This document shows, piece by piece, positions 1-8,779 of a DNA stretch of 64,000 nucleotides. How positions within the stretch are numbered: position 1 is the stretch's first letter; each line of letters starts with the position of its first letter. The position numbers and the translations under genes were made by a program. Source of the DNA: Streptomyces sp. A0642 (GTDB lineage: Bacteria > Actinomycetota > Actinomycetes > Streptomycetales > Streptomycetaceae). Below the pieces are notes generated by a model. The model made no database searches, had not been told where the DNA came from, and saw only the letters and a program-made list of their open reading frames with translations. Location: NCBI RefSeq assembly GCF_004795105.1, contig NZ_SSBL01000003.1:248001-312000 (forward strand), given 5' to 3'.

Positions 1-11
1 CCGTCTGAGCC

Positions 12-18
12 GGAAGGA
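12..18 (+). promoter_or_regulatory. Ribosome binding site of the first gene
   Basis: A GGAAGGA motif lies 8 bases before the ATG at 27 and fixes that start. No promoter is visible in the few bases before it, so the gene may be part of an operon that begins outside the window. Confidence 0.6.
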
Positions 19-26
19 CCACCGAC

Positions 27-1433
27 ATGACCGCCATCAACGGCGCCGGCCGCAGCACCGGCAAGCCGCTCAAGCAGATCCACCTCGCCGCCCACTTCCC
101 GGGCGTCAACAACACCACCGTGTGGAGTGACCCCGAGGCCGGCAGCCACGTGGAGTTCAGCTCGTTCGCGCACTTCGCCCGCACCGCCGAGCGTGCCAAA
201 TTCGACTTCCTGTTCCTCGCCGAAGGGCTCCGCCTGCGCGAACAGGGCGGTCAGATCTACGACTTGGACGTGGTGGGCCGCCCCGACACCTTCACCGTGC
301 TGTCCGCCCTCGCCGCGGTCACGGAGCGCCTCGGCCTCACGGGAACGATCAACTCCACGTTCAACGAGCCCTATGAGGTGGCCCGCCAGTTCGCCAGCCT
401 CGATCACCTCTCGGGCGGACGCGCGGCGTGGAACGTCGTCACCTCGTGGGACGCCTTCACGGGCGAGAACTTCCGGCGCGGCGGATTCCTGCCGCAGGAG
501 GAGCGGTACTCCCGGGCCAGGGAGTTCCTCGCCACGGCCAACGAACTGTTCGACTCATGGCGCGGCGACGCCATAGCCGCCGACCAGCGGACCGGCACCT
601 TCCTTCGGGACGCGGCGGCCGGAACCTTCGCGCACAAGGGGCAGCACTTCGACATCGAGGGGCGATTCAACGTCCCGCGCAGCCCGCAGGGCCGCCCGGT
701 GATCTTCCAGGCCGGGGACTCCGAGGAAGGACGCGAGTTCGCGGCCGAGGGCGCCGACGCGATCTTCAGCCGCTACAGCACCCTCGAAGAGGGCCAGGCG
801 TTCTACGGGGACCTGAAGGGCCGCCTCGCCCGCCACGGCCGCAGCCACGACCAGCTCCTGATCCTGCCCGCCGCGACCTTCGTCCTCGGCGACACGGACG
901 CCGAGGCGCGGGAACTGGCCCGCGAGGTCCGCGGACAGCAGGTCAGCGGCGCCACCGCGATCAAGCACCTCGAGTTCGTCTGGAACCGCGACCTCTCCTC
1001 GTACGACCCCGAGGGCCCGCTGCCCGACATCGATCCGGACCCCGGCGAACACACCGTCGCCCGCGGCCGCGCCCAGGTGCGCATGTACCGTGACCCGCTG
1101 GCGACCGCCCGGGAATGGCGGGAGCTCGCGGCCGCCAAGAACTGGTCGATCCGCGACCTGGTCATCGAGACCGGCAGCCGCCAGTCCTTCGTCGGCTCAC
1201 CGGCCACCGTCGCTTCGGCCATCAACGACTTCGTCCAGGCCGATGCCGCCGACGGCTTCATCCTCGTCCCGCACATCACCCCCGGCGGACTCGACGTCTT
1301 CGCCGACACGGTGGTCCCGCTCCTGCAGGAGCGCGGGGTGTTCCGCACGGAGTACCGGGGCACGACGCTCCGCGACCACCTGGGCCTGAACCACCCGGAC
1401 GGCGCCGGGGCGGTCGAGCACGCGGCCCCCTGA
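27..1433 (+). CDS. NtaA/SnaA/DszA-family flavin-dependent monooxygenase
   Basis: A 468-residue protein of the bacterial luciferase-like TIM-barrel superfamily, in the NtaA/SnaA/DszA branch. It opens with the typical LKQIHLAAHFPGVNN-like strand and carries the family blocks TINSTFNEPYEVARQFASLDHLSGGRAAWNVV-like (about residues 107-138) and RPVIFQAGDSEEGREFAA-like (about 223-240). Such enzymes use FMNH2 from a separate reductase to oxidise small substrates such as aminopolycarboxylates, sulfones or sulfur compounds. The length is normal for the family (about 440-480). No flavin reductase or sulfonate transporter lies next to it in the window, so the substrate cannot be named. It is cytoplasmic with no signal peptide. 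The family assignment is firm and the substrate unknown. Confidence 0.9.
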   Translation: MTAINGAGRSTGKPLKQIHLAAHFPGVNNTTVWSDPEAGSHVEFSSFAHFARTAERAKFDFLFLAEGLRLREQGGQIYDLDVVGRPDTFTVLSALAAVTERLGLTGTINSTFNEPYEVARQFASLDHLSGGRAAWNVVTSWDAFTGENFRRGGFLPQEERYSRAREFLATANELFDSWRGDAIAADQRTGTFLRDAAAGTFAHKGQHFDIEGRFNVPRSPQGRPVIFQAGDSEEGREFAAEGADAIFSRYSTLEEGQAFYGDLKGRLARHGRSHDQLLILPAATFVLGDTDAEARELAREVRGQQVSGATAIKHLEFVWNRDLSSYDPEGPLPDIDPDPGEHTVARGRAQVRMYRDPLATAREWRELAAAKNWSIRDLVIETGSRQSFVGSPATVASAINDFVQADAADGFILVPHITPGGLDVFADTVVPLLQERGVFRTEYRGTTLRDHLGLNHPDGAGAVEHAAP

Positions 1434-1449
1434 CAGCCGGCCCCCTCGT

Positions 1450-1455
1450 TAGGCT
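1450..1455 (+). promoter_or_regulatory. -10-like element of a probable leaderless promoter
   Basis: TAGGCT ends 8 bases before the ATG at 1464 and there is no Shine-Dalgarno sequence in between. A transcript starting about 7 bases downstream would begin at or near the start codon, a common arrangement in streptomycetes. No good -35 is seen at 17 bases. Confidence 0.35.
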
Positions 1456-1463
1456 TCGGCCGC

Positions 1464-2915
1464 ATGACCGACCCCTACCTCGAAGTCCTGCGCACCCGGC
1501 CCGAACTGGCCGAGGCGGCAGCCTTTCCCTTCAACTTCGACGTGAGCCGGGCCTACCACGTCGAAGACGTGCACCTGGCGTCCGGTGCGTCGTTGGAGCC
1601 GATCGCCGGCGACGACACCGGAGGCACGTTCTTCCTCTCCGGGGGAGAGGCTGTGCTGTACGCCTCGTCGGAAGGGGACGCGGTGCTGATCGCCGACAGC
1701 GTCGGTGAGGCGCTGGAGATGCAGATCCGGCTGCCCGAGTGGTGCGAGAACCTCACGGAGGACATGGACGAGGAGGCGATGCGCGCCGCCGTGCGCGGGT
1801 GCGACGCGGAGGCACGCGCGGAGTTCGCCCCGGAACTGGACGAACAGCGTGCGGTGCTGATCCGTGGCCTCGGTCTTCCGGAGCGGCCGCTGACCGAGCT
1901 CTTCGCGAGGGCGGAGTCGGCCGCCGGGCGAACCGAGCCGGACCACCTCCTGCTCAACTCCGCTGACCTGTGCGCGTACCGGCTGTCCGCTCCCTACCGG
2001 ATGAGCCTGCGCGACGTCGTCCTCGGACCGGGAAGGGAGGCGCTGAAGCGCGTACGCGCCGGTGACCTCGCCGCGGAGCAGGAGGCGGCAGGGGACCCGG
2101 TGCTGCGCACGGGGGTCCTGAGGGCGGCCCAGTTCGATCGCCGGGACGCTGATCTGCCGCTGCTGCGCCGGGTGCTGGAGGCCGAATGCGGCGCGGGGAC
2201 CGAGCGGTTCGAGGAACGGACCCTGGCCGCGGTGCTGGTCGCCCTGCACGGACACGAGGAGGACGTCCTCCGGCTGCGGCAGGCCACCTCGGGGGTGGTC
2301 ACGGACGCCGGCACCGCCGTCGAATGGGCCCGGGCCGAGGAAGCGAGGCGGCACGGGCGGGACATCGCGGCCGAGAGCGAGTTCACCTGGACGCGGCTGG
2401 CGCAGCGACAGGGCCGCGTCGAGCACGCCCGTGCCGCGCTCATCCGCATGCTCGACGACACGGGCCCGGACGCACGCCGGCTCCGGGAACTGAGCCGTGC
2501 GCTCGAAGACATCGGCGACCACGCGCAGGCGGCCCGTGCCCAGGCCCCTCTTCTCTCCCTCCAGGACACGGCGTCGGACCGGGCCTCGGAGGCGTACGTC
2601 CTGGCCCGCCTGGAGCGCCGCAAGGGCGACCTCGCCGCGGCCGGCCGGGCTCTGGAGCGGGCCCGGGCGGCCGTCGGCCAGGGAAGTCCCGCGCCGGACG
2701 CGGACATGGCCGGGTGGCACCGACGCGGGATCGGCCGGCTGATCACCGAAGAGCACCTGGAGCTGACACTGGCCGCCGCCGGAGTGGGCGACGCGGACTT
2801 CGCGCGCGCGACGATGGCGCACGCGAGGAGGCTGCTGGACACGATCGGCAAGGAATCCGCGAAGGCGCTCAGCGCGCTGTCCACCCGGGCGAAATGGGCC
2901 GTGGCCGGGCGGTGA
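1464..2915 (+). CDS. Hypothetical protein, helical repeats in C-terminal half
   Basis: A 483-residue soluble protein that I do not recognise. The first 190 or so residues are mixed alpha/beta and acidic. From about residue 230 on the chain is almost all helix, with Ala/Arg/Leu-rich segments spaced about 35 residues apart (for example ARAALIRMLDDTGPDARRL and ASEAYVLARLERRKGDLAA), which looks like TPR or a related helical hairpin repeat. There is no signal peptide and no transmembrane segment. It begins 30 bases after the monooxygenase gene but seems to have its own leaderless promoter. A TPR-type scaffold or an uncharacterised actinobacterial family is the most that can be said. Confidence 0.7.
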   Translation: MTDPYLEVLRTRPELAEAAAFPFNFDVSRAYHVEDVHLASGASLEPIAGDDTGGTFFLSGGEAVLYASSEGDAVLIADSVGEALEMQIRLPEWCENLTEDMDEEAMRAAVRGCDAEARAEFAPELDEQRAVLIRGLGLPERPLTELFARAESAAGRTEPDHLLLNSADLCAYRLSAPYRMSLRDVVLGPGREALKRVRAGDLAAEQEAAGDPVLRTGVLRAAQFDRRDADLPLLRRVLEAECGAGTERFEERTLAAVLVALHGHEEDVLRLRQATSGVVTDAGTAVEWARAEEARRHGRDIAAESEFTWTRLAQRQGRVEHARAALIRMLDDTGPDARRLRELSRALEDIGDHAQAARAQAPLLSLQDTASDRASEAYVLARLERRKGDLAAAGRALERARAAVGQGSPAPDADMAGWHRRGIGRLITEEHLELTLAAAGVGDADFARATMAHARRLLDTIGKESAKALSALSTRAKWAVAGR

Positions 2916-3071
2916 GCGACCGGGCACGACTCCCCGCTCGTGGCCGCGCTCCCGCGCGCGGCGGCGGTGCACCGCACGGTGCGGAGAGCCCGTGCGCGAA
3001 CACCGGGCGGGCGGATGCGGGTCGCGAGGCCGCTTCGGAGCGCTGCCGTGTGAGCCGTCCGGAGCCTGGGC

Positions 3072-3662
3072 TCAGGCCCGCGGCCCGCTCGCGCCGGGTG
3101 CTCCCGCGCGCAGTCCGTCCATCACGAGGTCCAGCAGCCGGGCGGCCCTCGGCTGCCAGTCGCTGTGCGGGTCGAGCTGCCAGAGGCCGGCGATGGCGAG
3201 CTGGAAGTCGTCGGGGGTCACCCCGGGGCGGATCGTGCCCGCCTCCTCGTTCGCCTGCAGCAGGAGGGTGATGCCGCGGGTCACCGGACCGTGTCCCAGT
3301 TGGGCCAGGCTGCCGTTGCACGCGGTGGTGCGGAGGGCGACGGCCAGGCCGGCCTTGGCCATGGCGTACTGCGCCAGCCGGTCCATCCACTCGCGCAGGG
3401 CCCGGTCGGGGGCGCGGGTTCTGAGCAGCTGGGCCGCGGTGTCGGCGACCTGCTGCATCTCGTAGCGGTAGACCTCGAGGACGAGGGCCTCACGGTTGGG
3501 GAAGTTGCGGTAGAAGGTCCCCTGGCCGACGCCGGCCTTCTTCGCGATCGTGCTCACCGGGGCGTCCGCCGCGCGCGTCAGCTCCACCAGGGCCACGGCC
3601 AGGATGCGCTCGCGGTTGCGCTGGGCGTCCGGACGCTGGGGCGTGCTCTTCTCCTCGTCCAC
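3072..3662 (-). CDS. TetR/AcrR-family transcriptional regulator
   Basis: A 196-residue repressor. The N-terminal TetR helix-turn-helix covers about residues 13-60 (RERILAVALVEL then VSTIAKKAGVGQGTFYRNFPNREAL), followed by a ligand-binding domain of the type with the LLLQANEEAGTIRPGVTPDD motif. The GTG start at 3662 has an excellent AGGAGG box a few bases upstream. It is divergent from the PaoABC-type oxidase operon, and two near-identical palindromes lie in the shared intergenic region (3723-3773), so it probably represses itself and the oxidase operon. Its inducer is likely an aldehyde or aromatic compound, by inference only. Confidence 0.9.
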   Translation of the reverse strand: MDEEKSTPQRPDAQRNRERILAVALVELTRAADAPVSTIAKKAGVGQGTFYRNFPNREALVLEVYRYEMQQVADTAAQLLRTRAPDRALREWMDRLAQYAMAKAGLAVALRTTACNGSLAQLGHGPVTRGITLLLQANEEAGTIRPGVTPDDFQLAIAGLWQLDPHSDWQPRAARLLDLVMDGLRAGAPGASGPRA

Positions 3663-3722
3663 GCCTCCTCCTTCCGGAAAACGCGGCCACGACGGTCACG
3701 AAACGCGGCCACGGCCTTGCTA

Positions 3723-3740
3723 AGCGGACAGCTGTCCGCT
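3723..3740. promoter_or_regulatory. TetR operator 1, perfect palindrome
   Basis: A perfect 18-base palindrome, AGCGGACAGCTGTCCGCT, sits about 60 bases upstream of the TetR start. Its half-site AGCGGAC recurs in the second site 32 bases away. Palindromes of this form are typical operators of TetR repressors in Streptomyces. Confidence 0.75.
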
Positions 3741-3753
3741 AGGTTCGACAGAT

Positions 3754-3773
3754 AAGCGGACGATTGTCCGCTT
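3754..3773. promoter_or_regulatory. TetR operator 2, near-perfect palindrome
   Basis: AAGCGGAC, a 4-base spacer, then GTCCGCTT. The half-site is the same as in the 3723-3740 palindrome. Centre-to-centre distance is 32 bases, about three helical turns, so two dimers could bind the same DNA face. Confidence 0.75.
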
Positions 3774-3917
3774 CCCTTCATCCTAGCGGTAGATCCGGCC
3801 TTTTCGGCCGCCCCGCGTCCCGGCCGCCCGCCCCCACCCGAACCGCCTCTCCCTCCCGGTACGGCTGCCGGGATCGTCTCGTTCGACGCGCATAAGCAAT
3901 GCGAAAGAAGGCTGAGC

Positions 3918-4475
3918 ATGGCCCCATCGACGTCCAGTGCCATCACCCTGAACATCAATGGCGAAAAATACACGCTGCCCGTCGACCACCGCACCACCCT
4001 GCTTGACGCCCTGCGCGAGCGCCTCGACCTGACCGGCACCAAGAAGGGCTGCGACCAGGGGCAGTGCGGTGCCTGCACGGTGCTGCTCGACGGACGGCGG
4101 ACCGTCTCCTGTCTGCAGCTCGCGGTCGCCGCCGAGGGGCGCGCGATCACCACCATCGAAGGTGTGGCCGACGGGGACCGACTGCATCCCGTGCAGCAGG
4201 CGTTCCTCGATCTCGACGGATACCAGTGCGGCTACTGCACTCCCGGGCAGATCTGTTCGGCCCTCGCCGTGATCGAGGAACACGCCGCGGGCTGGCCGAG
4301 TGCCGTGACCGGCGACATCCGGCCGGAGGCCGGGATACCCGAGCTCACCGCAGAGGAGATCCGTGAGCGGATGAGCGGCAACCTCTGCCGCTGCGGCGCC
4401 TATATGTCGATCGTGCAGGCCGTGGCGCGCGCGGCCGAAGCGGCGGCGGCCGACACCGAGGAGGCCGTGGCATGA
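3918..4475 (+). CDS. Molybdenum hydroxylase 2Fe-2S subunit (PaoA/YagT-like)
   Basis: A 185-residue small subunit of a xanthine-dehydrogenase-family oxidase that passes electrons from the molybdenum centre to FAD. The plant-ferredoxin-like cluster is held by Cys45, Cys50, Cys53 and Cys65, and the second cluster by Cys104, Cys107, Cys157 and Cys159 (QCGYCTPGQ and GNLCRCGAY motifs). All eight ligands are present. It resembles E. coli PaoA in its long second domain but lacks the Tat leader of that protein, so the enzyme is probably cytoplasmic. It is first in a four-gene operon, and the next gene overlaps it by 4 bases (ATGA). Confidence 0.93.
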   Translation: MAPSTSSAITLNINGEKYTLPVDHRTTLLDALRERLDLTGTKKGCDQGQCGACTVLLDGRRTVSCLQLAVAAEGRAITTIEGVADGDRLHPVQQAFLDLDGYQCGYCTPGQICSALAVIEEHAAGWPSAVTGDIRPEAGIPELTAEEIRERMSGNLCRCGAYMSIVQAVARAAEAAAADTEEAVA

Positions 4476-5464
4476 GGGAATTCGGATACGAACGCGCCCT
4501 CGACGTCTCCGGGGCCGTGGCCCTGCTCGCCGAGGAGCCCGGCGCCCTCCTCCTCGGCGGCGGAACGAATCTCGTCGACCTGATGAAGGCCGGTGTGGAG
4601 CGGCCGACGCTCCTCGTCGACGTACAGGAACTCCCGCTCGGCGGACTCGCGTTCACGCCTGACGGCGGGCTGCGCATCGGGGCCACCGTCACCAACAGCG
4701 ACCTCGCCGTCCACGCCGACGTCCGCCGGCACTACCCGGCTCTGGCACAGGCCGTCCTGGCCGGCGCCTCCGGACAGCTGCGCAACATGGCCACCGTCGG
4801 GGGGAACCTCCTCCAGCGGACCCGCTGCGGCTATTTCGGCGACGTCGCCCAACCGTGCAACAAGCGCACCCCGGGCAGCGGTTGTCCCGCGGTGGCGGGC
4901 GAGCACCGCAACCACGCCATCCTCGGCGCATCCGAGCACTGCGTGGCGACGCACCCCTCGGACATGGCGGTCGCGCTCGCGGCCTTCGACGCCGTGATCA
5001 CGTACGAAACGGCCGACGGCCCGGGCGAGTTGCCGATCGCCGACTTCTACCTGCCGGTGGGGGAGACCCCGCACCTCGAGACGGCTCTGCCGCCCGGAGC
5101 GCTGATCACCGGTGTCACCGTGCCGCCGGCCTCCGTCGCCGCGCACTCCCGCTACCGGAAGGTACGCGAGCGTGCCTCCTTCGCGTTCGCGATCGGCTCC
5201 GTCGCCGCGGCGCTCGACGTCCGGGACGGCGTCGTGCGCGAAGCGCGCCTGGCCCTCGGCGCGGTGGCGTCCCGGCCCTGGCGGGCCCACACGGCCGAAC
5301 GGGCCCTGACCGGCGGTCCCGCGGACGCGGTGGCGTTCGCCGCGGCGGCGGACGCCGAACTGGCGGCCGCCGAGCCCCTTGCGGAGAACGGATACAAGGT
5401 GACCCTGATGCGCAACCTCGTCACGGCCGTGCTCACCGAACTCGCCGAGGAGGCCGCCCGATGA
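4472..5464 (+). CDS. Molybdenum hydroxylase FAD subunit with extra 4Fe-4S site (PaoB/YagS-like)
   Basis: A 330-residue middle subunit with a PCMH-type FAD-binding domain (LLLGGGTNLVDLMK at about 26-39 and NMATVGGNLLQ at about 105-115) and a CO-dehydrogenase flavoprotein C-terminal domain. An insertion after the flavin motif carries Cys119, Cys129, Cys138 and Cys157 (RTRCGYFGD, QPCNKR, SGCPA, EHCVATHPSD). This is the arrangement that binds an extra [4Fe-4S] cluster in E. coli PaoB. That insertion separates it from ordinary xanthine dehydrogenase and points to a PaoABC-type aldehyde oxidoreductase. It overlaps both neighbours by 4 bases. Confidence 0.92.
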   Translation: MREFGYERALDVSGAVALLAEEPGALLLGGGTNLVDLMKAGVERPTLLVDVQELPLGGLAFTPDGGLRIGATVTNSDLAVHADVRRHYPALAQAVLAGASGQLRNMATVGGNLLQRTRCGYFGDVAQPCNKRTPGSGCPAVAGEHRNHAILGASEHCVATHPSDMAVALAAFDAVITYETADGPGELPIADFYLPVGETPHLETALPPGALITGVTVPPASVAAHSRYRKVRERASFAFAIGSVAAALDVRDGVVREARLALGAVASRPWRAHTAERALTGGPADAVAFAAAADAELAAAEPLAENGYKVTLMRNLVTAVLTELAEEAAR

Positions 5465-7623
5465 CCACCACGACCGAGAACACCGCGGTGACCGGAGCGG
5501 TCGGCACCGCCCGCACACGCGTGGAGGGCCGGGACAAGGTCACCGGCACGGCCCGCTACGCCGGAGAGATCCCCTTCGCCGAACTCGCGCACGGCTGGCT
5601 CGTGTTGTCGACCGTGGCGCGCGGCCGCATCCGGTCCGTGGAGGACGCTCCCGTCCGGGCGATGCCCGGGGTCCTGACCGTGCTCCACCACGCGAACGCG
5701 CCACGGGTCGACACCGGGTACATGGGCATGCTGGGACCGCCCAACCCGGTCGTCGGACTCTTCCAGCACGACCGGGTGCCCTTCCTCGGCTGGCCCGTCG
5801 CCCTGGTCGTCGCCGAGACGTCCGAGCAGGCCCGGGAGGCCGCCGAGGCGCTGGTGGTGAGCTACGACCGGGAACCGCACGACGTGGAGTTCTCCGCCGG
5901 GCACTCCGGTGCCTACACACCGGACCAGCGCGCGATGGAGCAGGCCGACACGGAGAAGGGGGACCTGGAGGCCCGGCTCCGCGAGGCCGCCTTCGTCGTC
6001 GAGGAGGAGTACACCACCCCGGAGGAACACCACAACTCCATGGAGCCGCACGCGGCGACGGCCCGCTGGGAGGGCGGCCGGCTGGATGTTCTCGACTCCA
6101 ACCAGGGCACCTTCTGGGTGGCGAGCGAACTCGCGTCGCTCTTCTCGCTCGATCCGGGATCCGTCCGGGTGCGCTCCGAGCATGTCGGCGGCGGCTTCGG
6201 ATCGAAGGGGCTGGCGCCCCACCAGGTGGCCGCCGTGATGGCCGCCACCCTGCTCCACCGCCCCGTGCGCGTCGTGATGACGCGCCGTCAGATGTTCTCG
6301 CTGGTCGGGTTCCGCAGCCCCACCGCGCAGCGCGTCACGCTCGGCGCCGACGCCGAGGGACGCCTGCGGGCCTTCGACCACCAGGCGCTGAGCCTCACGT
6401 CGACCGTGCACGAGTTCGTCGAGCCGAGCGCCGCTGTCGGACGCACCATGTACGACGCCGACGCGCACCGTACGGGGCACCGGCTGGTGCGGCTCGACGT
6501 GCCGACCCCGACCTGGATGCGGGCGCCGGGTGAGGCGCCCGGTTCCTTCGCCCTCGAATCGGCCATCGACGAGCTGGCCGAGAAGTGCGGTCTGGACCCC
6601 ATCGAGCTGCGCGTGCGCAACCAGCCCGCGGTGGGTCCCGTGTCCGGGCTGCCCTTCAGTCGCCGCAACCTGCTCGCCTGCTTCGAGGAAGGCGCCCGCC
6701 GCTTCGGCTGGGCGGACAGGGATCCCCGTCCCGGGGTGCGCCGCGAGGGGCGCTGGCTCCTGGGCACCGGAATGGCGGCCACCTCCTTCTCGGCGGGTGT
6801 CGGCCCGTCCACGGCGGCCGTGACCGCGGAGCAGGACGGCGGTTTCACCGTACGGATCAACGCGGCGGACATCGGGACCGGGGCGCGGACCGCCATGCTC
6901 GCGGTCGCAGCCGACGCCCTGCGGGTGGACCCGGCGCGGATCCGCGTACGCCTCGGGGACAGCGACCTCGGCCCCGCGTGGATCGCCGGCGGCTCGATGG
7001 GCACCCGCTCCTGGGCGTGGGCGGTGCGGCTGGCCGCGGACGAACTGCGCGAACTGCTCGCCCTCGGGGGCACGATTCCGCCGGAGGGGCTCACGACCCG
7101 CTCGGACACCGGCGAGGCCATCGGCGCCCTGGCGAAGAGGGAACGGCACTCCTACGGGGCGCAGTTCGCCGAGGCCGCGGTGGACGTCACCACCGGTGAG
7201 GTGCGCGTACGGAGGCTGCTCGGCATCTTCGCCGCAGGCACCATCGTCAACCCGCTCACCGCCCGGAGCCAGCTCGTCGGCGGCATGACCTGGGGGCTCT
7301 CCATGGCCCTGCACGAGGAGGCGGTCCGCGACGCGGCGTCCGGCGGCTACGTCAACGCCGACCTGGCGGGATACCACGTCGCCGCCCACGCCGACGTCGA
7401 GCACATCGAGGCGGACTGGGTCGACGACCACGACCCGGAGGACCCGGTCGGGATCAAGGGTGTGGGCGAGATCGGCATCGTGGGCGTCGCCGCCGCGATC
7501 GCCAACGCGGTCTGGCACGCGACCGGTGTGCGCCACCGCAGCCTGCCGATCCGCCCCGACCGCGTCCTCGCGGCCGCGGAAGAGGCACGACGGCGGGCTG
7601 CGGAGGAAGTACCGGGTGCTTGA
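5461..7623 (+). CDS. Molybdenum hydroxylase Mo-cofactor subunit (PaoC/YagR-like)
   Basis: A 720-residue catalytic subunit that binds molybdopterin cytosine (or guanine) dinucleotide and hydroxylates the substrate, probably an aldehyde. The N-terminal aldehyde-oxidase a/b hammerhead domain is about residues 20-130. The Mo-binding domains follow, with HVGGGFGSKG near 240, RAPGEAPGSFALESAIDELA near 355 and the C-terminal GVGEIGIVGVAAAIANAV block, whose Glu is the expected catalytic base. The ATG at 5461 overlaps the FAD subunit stop (ATGA); an upstream open extension in this frame is only antisense-like codon bias. Length is normal for YagR/PaoC (about 730). Confidence 0.92.
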   Translation: MTTTTENTAVTGAVGTARTRVEGRDKVTGTARYAGEIPFAELAHGWLVLSTVARGRIRSVEDAPVRAMPGVLTVLHHANAPRVDTGYMGMLGPPNPVVGLFQHDRVPFLGWPVALVVAETSEQAREAAEALVVSYDREPHDVEFSAGHSGAYTPDQRAMEQADTEKGDLEARLREAAFVVEEEYTTPEEHHNSMEPHAATARWEGGRLDVLDSNQGTFWVASELASLFSLDPGSVRVRSEHVGGGFGSKGLAPHQVAAVMAATLLHRPVRVVMTRRQMFSLVGFRSPTAQRVTLGADAEGRLRAFDHQALSLTSTVHEFVEPSAAVGRTMYDADAHRTGHRLVRLDVPTPTWMRAPGEAPGSFALESAIDELAEKCGLDPIELRVRNQPAVGPVSGLPFSRRNLLACFEEGARRFGWADRDPRPGVRREGRWLLGTGMAATSFSAGVGPSTAAVTAEQDGGFTVRINAADIGTGARTAMLAVAADALRVDPARIRVRLGDSDLGPAWIAGGSMGTRSWAWAVRLAADELRELLALGGTIPPEGLTTRSDTGEAIGALAKRERHSYGAQFAEAAVDVTTGEVRVRRLLGIFAAGTIVNPLTARSQLVGGMTWGLSMALHEEAVRDAASGGYVNADLAGYHVAAHADVEHIEADWVDDHDPEDPVGIKGVGEIGIVGVAAAIANAVWHATGVRHRSLPIRPDRVLAAAEEARRRAAEEVPGA

Positions 7624-8749
7624 CATCGCGGCGGAGCTGAACCGCTGGTCCGAGGAGGGCCGGGACTACGCCGTCGCCACGGTGGTCGCGGTCGACGGCA
7701 GCGCGCCCCGGGCCCCGGGCGCGGCCATGGCCGTCGACGGCGAAGGGACCGCGATCGGTTCGGTCTCCGGGGGCTGCGTGGAGGGCGCCGTGTACGAACT
7801 GTGCGTGCAGGCGCTTCAGGACGGCCGGACCGTGCGGGAGCGGTTCGGGTACAGCGACGAGGACGCGTTCGCCGTGGGACTCACCTGCGGCGGTGTCATC
7901 GACGTCCTCGTCACGCCGGTGCGTTCCGAAGGGCCTTTGTTCCGCGCGGCGTTGGCGGCGGCCGTCCGTGACGAGCCGGCGGCGCTCGCCCGGGTGGTGC
8001 GCGGACCGGACGGACTGCTCGGCGGCGCGCTGCTGGTCCGGGGCGACGGATCGTACGAGGGCAGCCTCGACGGCCGTGTGGCCCTGGACCGCAGGGCGGC
8101 GGCCGAGGCCCGGGCGCTCCTGGACGCGGGCCGCACCGGCACCGTCGAGATCGCGGAGGACGGGACGAGCTGCCCGGGCGGCCTGACGCTCTTCGTGGAG
8201 TCGAGCGTCCCGCCACCCCGGATGATCGTGTTCGGCGCGGTGGACTTCGCCACGGCACTGGTCCGGGCGGGCAAGTTCCTCGGCCACCATGTGACGGTGT
8301 GCGACGCCCGGCCCGTCTTCGCGACGCGCGACCGCTTCCCCGAGGCGGACGACGTGGTGGTCGACTGGCCGCACCGGTACCTCGCGGGCGCCGTCACCGA
8401 CGAGCGGACGGTCCTGTGCGTGCTCACCCACGACGCCAGGTTCGACCTCCCGCTCCTGGAGACGGCCCTGCGCCTGCCGGTCGCGTACGTCGGCGCGATG
8501 GGCTCGCGCCGCACGCACGAGGAGCGCAACCAGCGGCTGCGGGAAGCCGGGGTCACCGAGGAGGAACTGGGCCGCCTGCACTCCCCGATCGGCCTCGACC
8601 TCGGCGCCCGTACGCCGGAGGAGACCGCCGTGTCCATCGCCGCGGAGATCGTGGCGGAGCGCCGGGGCGGCACGGGCGCTCCCCTGACCGGGGCGCGGAC
8701 GCCCATCCACCACGACGTCGACGGCGGCATCGGGGCAGCGGTTCCCTGA
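7616..8749 (+). CDS. XdhC-family molybdenum cofactor maturation factor (PaoD-like)
   Basis: A 377-residue XdhC/CoxI protein. Members bind the molybdenum cofactor, promote its sulfuration and insert it into the partner oxidase. The N-terminal XdhC_CoxI domain carries VDGSAPRAPGAAM and the GGCVEGAVYE motif. A middle TCGG motif follows, and a C-terminal Rossmann domain contains AYVGAMGSRRTHEERNQRL. I chose the GTG at 7616 because a GGAGGA box lies 8 bases upstream and it overlaps the PaoC-like stop (GTGCTTGA). In E. coli the PaoABC oxidase likewise has its own XdhC-like chaperone, PaoD, last in the operon. Confidence 0.9.
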   Translation: MLDIAAELNRWSEEGRDYAVATVVAVDGSAPRAPGAAMAVDGEGTAIGSVSGGCVEGAVYELCVQALQDGRTVRERFGYSDEDAFAVGLTCGGVIDVLVTPVRSEGPLFRAALAAAVRDEPAALARVVRGPDGLLGGALLVRGDGSYEGSLDGRVALDRRAAAEARALLDAGRTGTVEIAEDGTSCPGGLTLFVESSVPPPRMIVFGAVDFATALVRAGKFLGHHVTVCDARPVFATRDRFPEADDVVVDWPHRYLAGAVTDERTVLCVLTHDARFDLPLLETALRLPVAYVGAMGSRRTHEERNQRLREAGVTEEELGRLHSPIGLDLGARTPEETAVSIAAEIVAERRGGTGAPLTGARTPIHHDVDGGIGAAVP

Positions 8750-8779
8750 GTGTCAGAGGCATGCGGTTGACTGCCGTTC

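Noticed and set aside
4855..5460. An N-terminal extension of the Mo-cofactor subunit
   Set aside because: It overlaps the FAD subunit with Arg/Gly-rich translation; the ATG at 5461 gives the family N-terminus.
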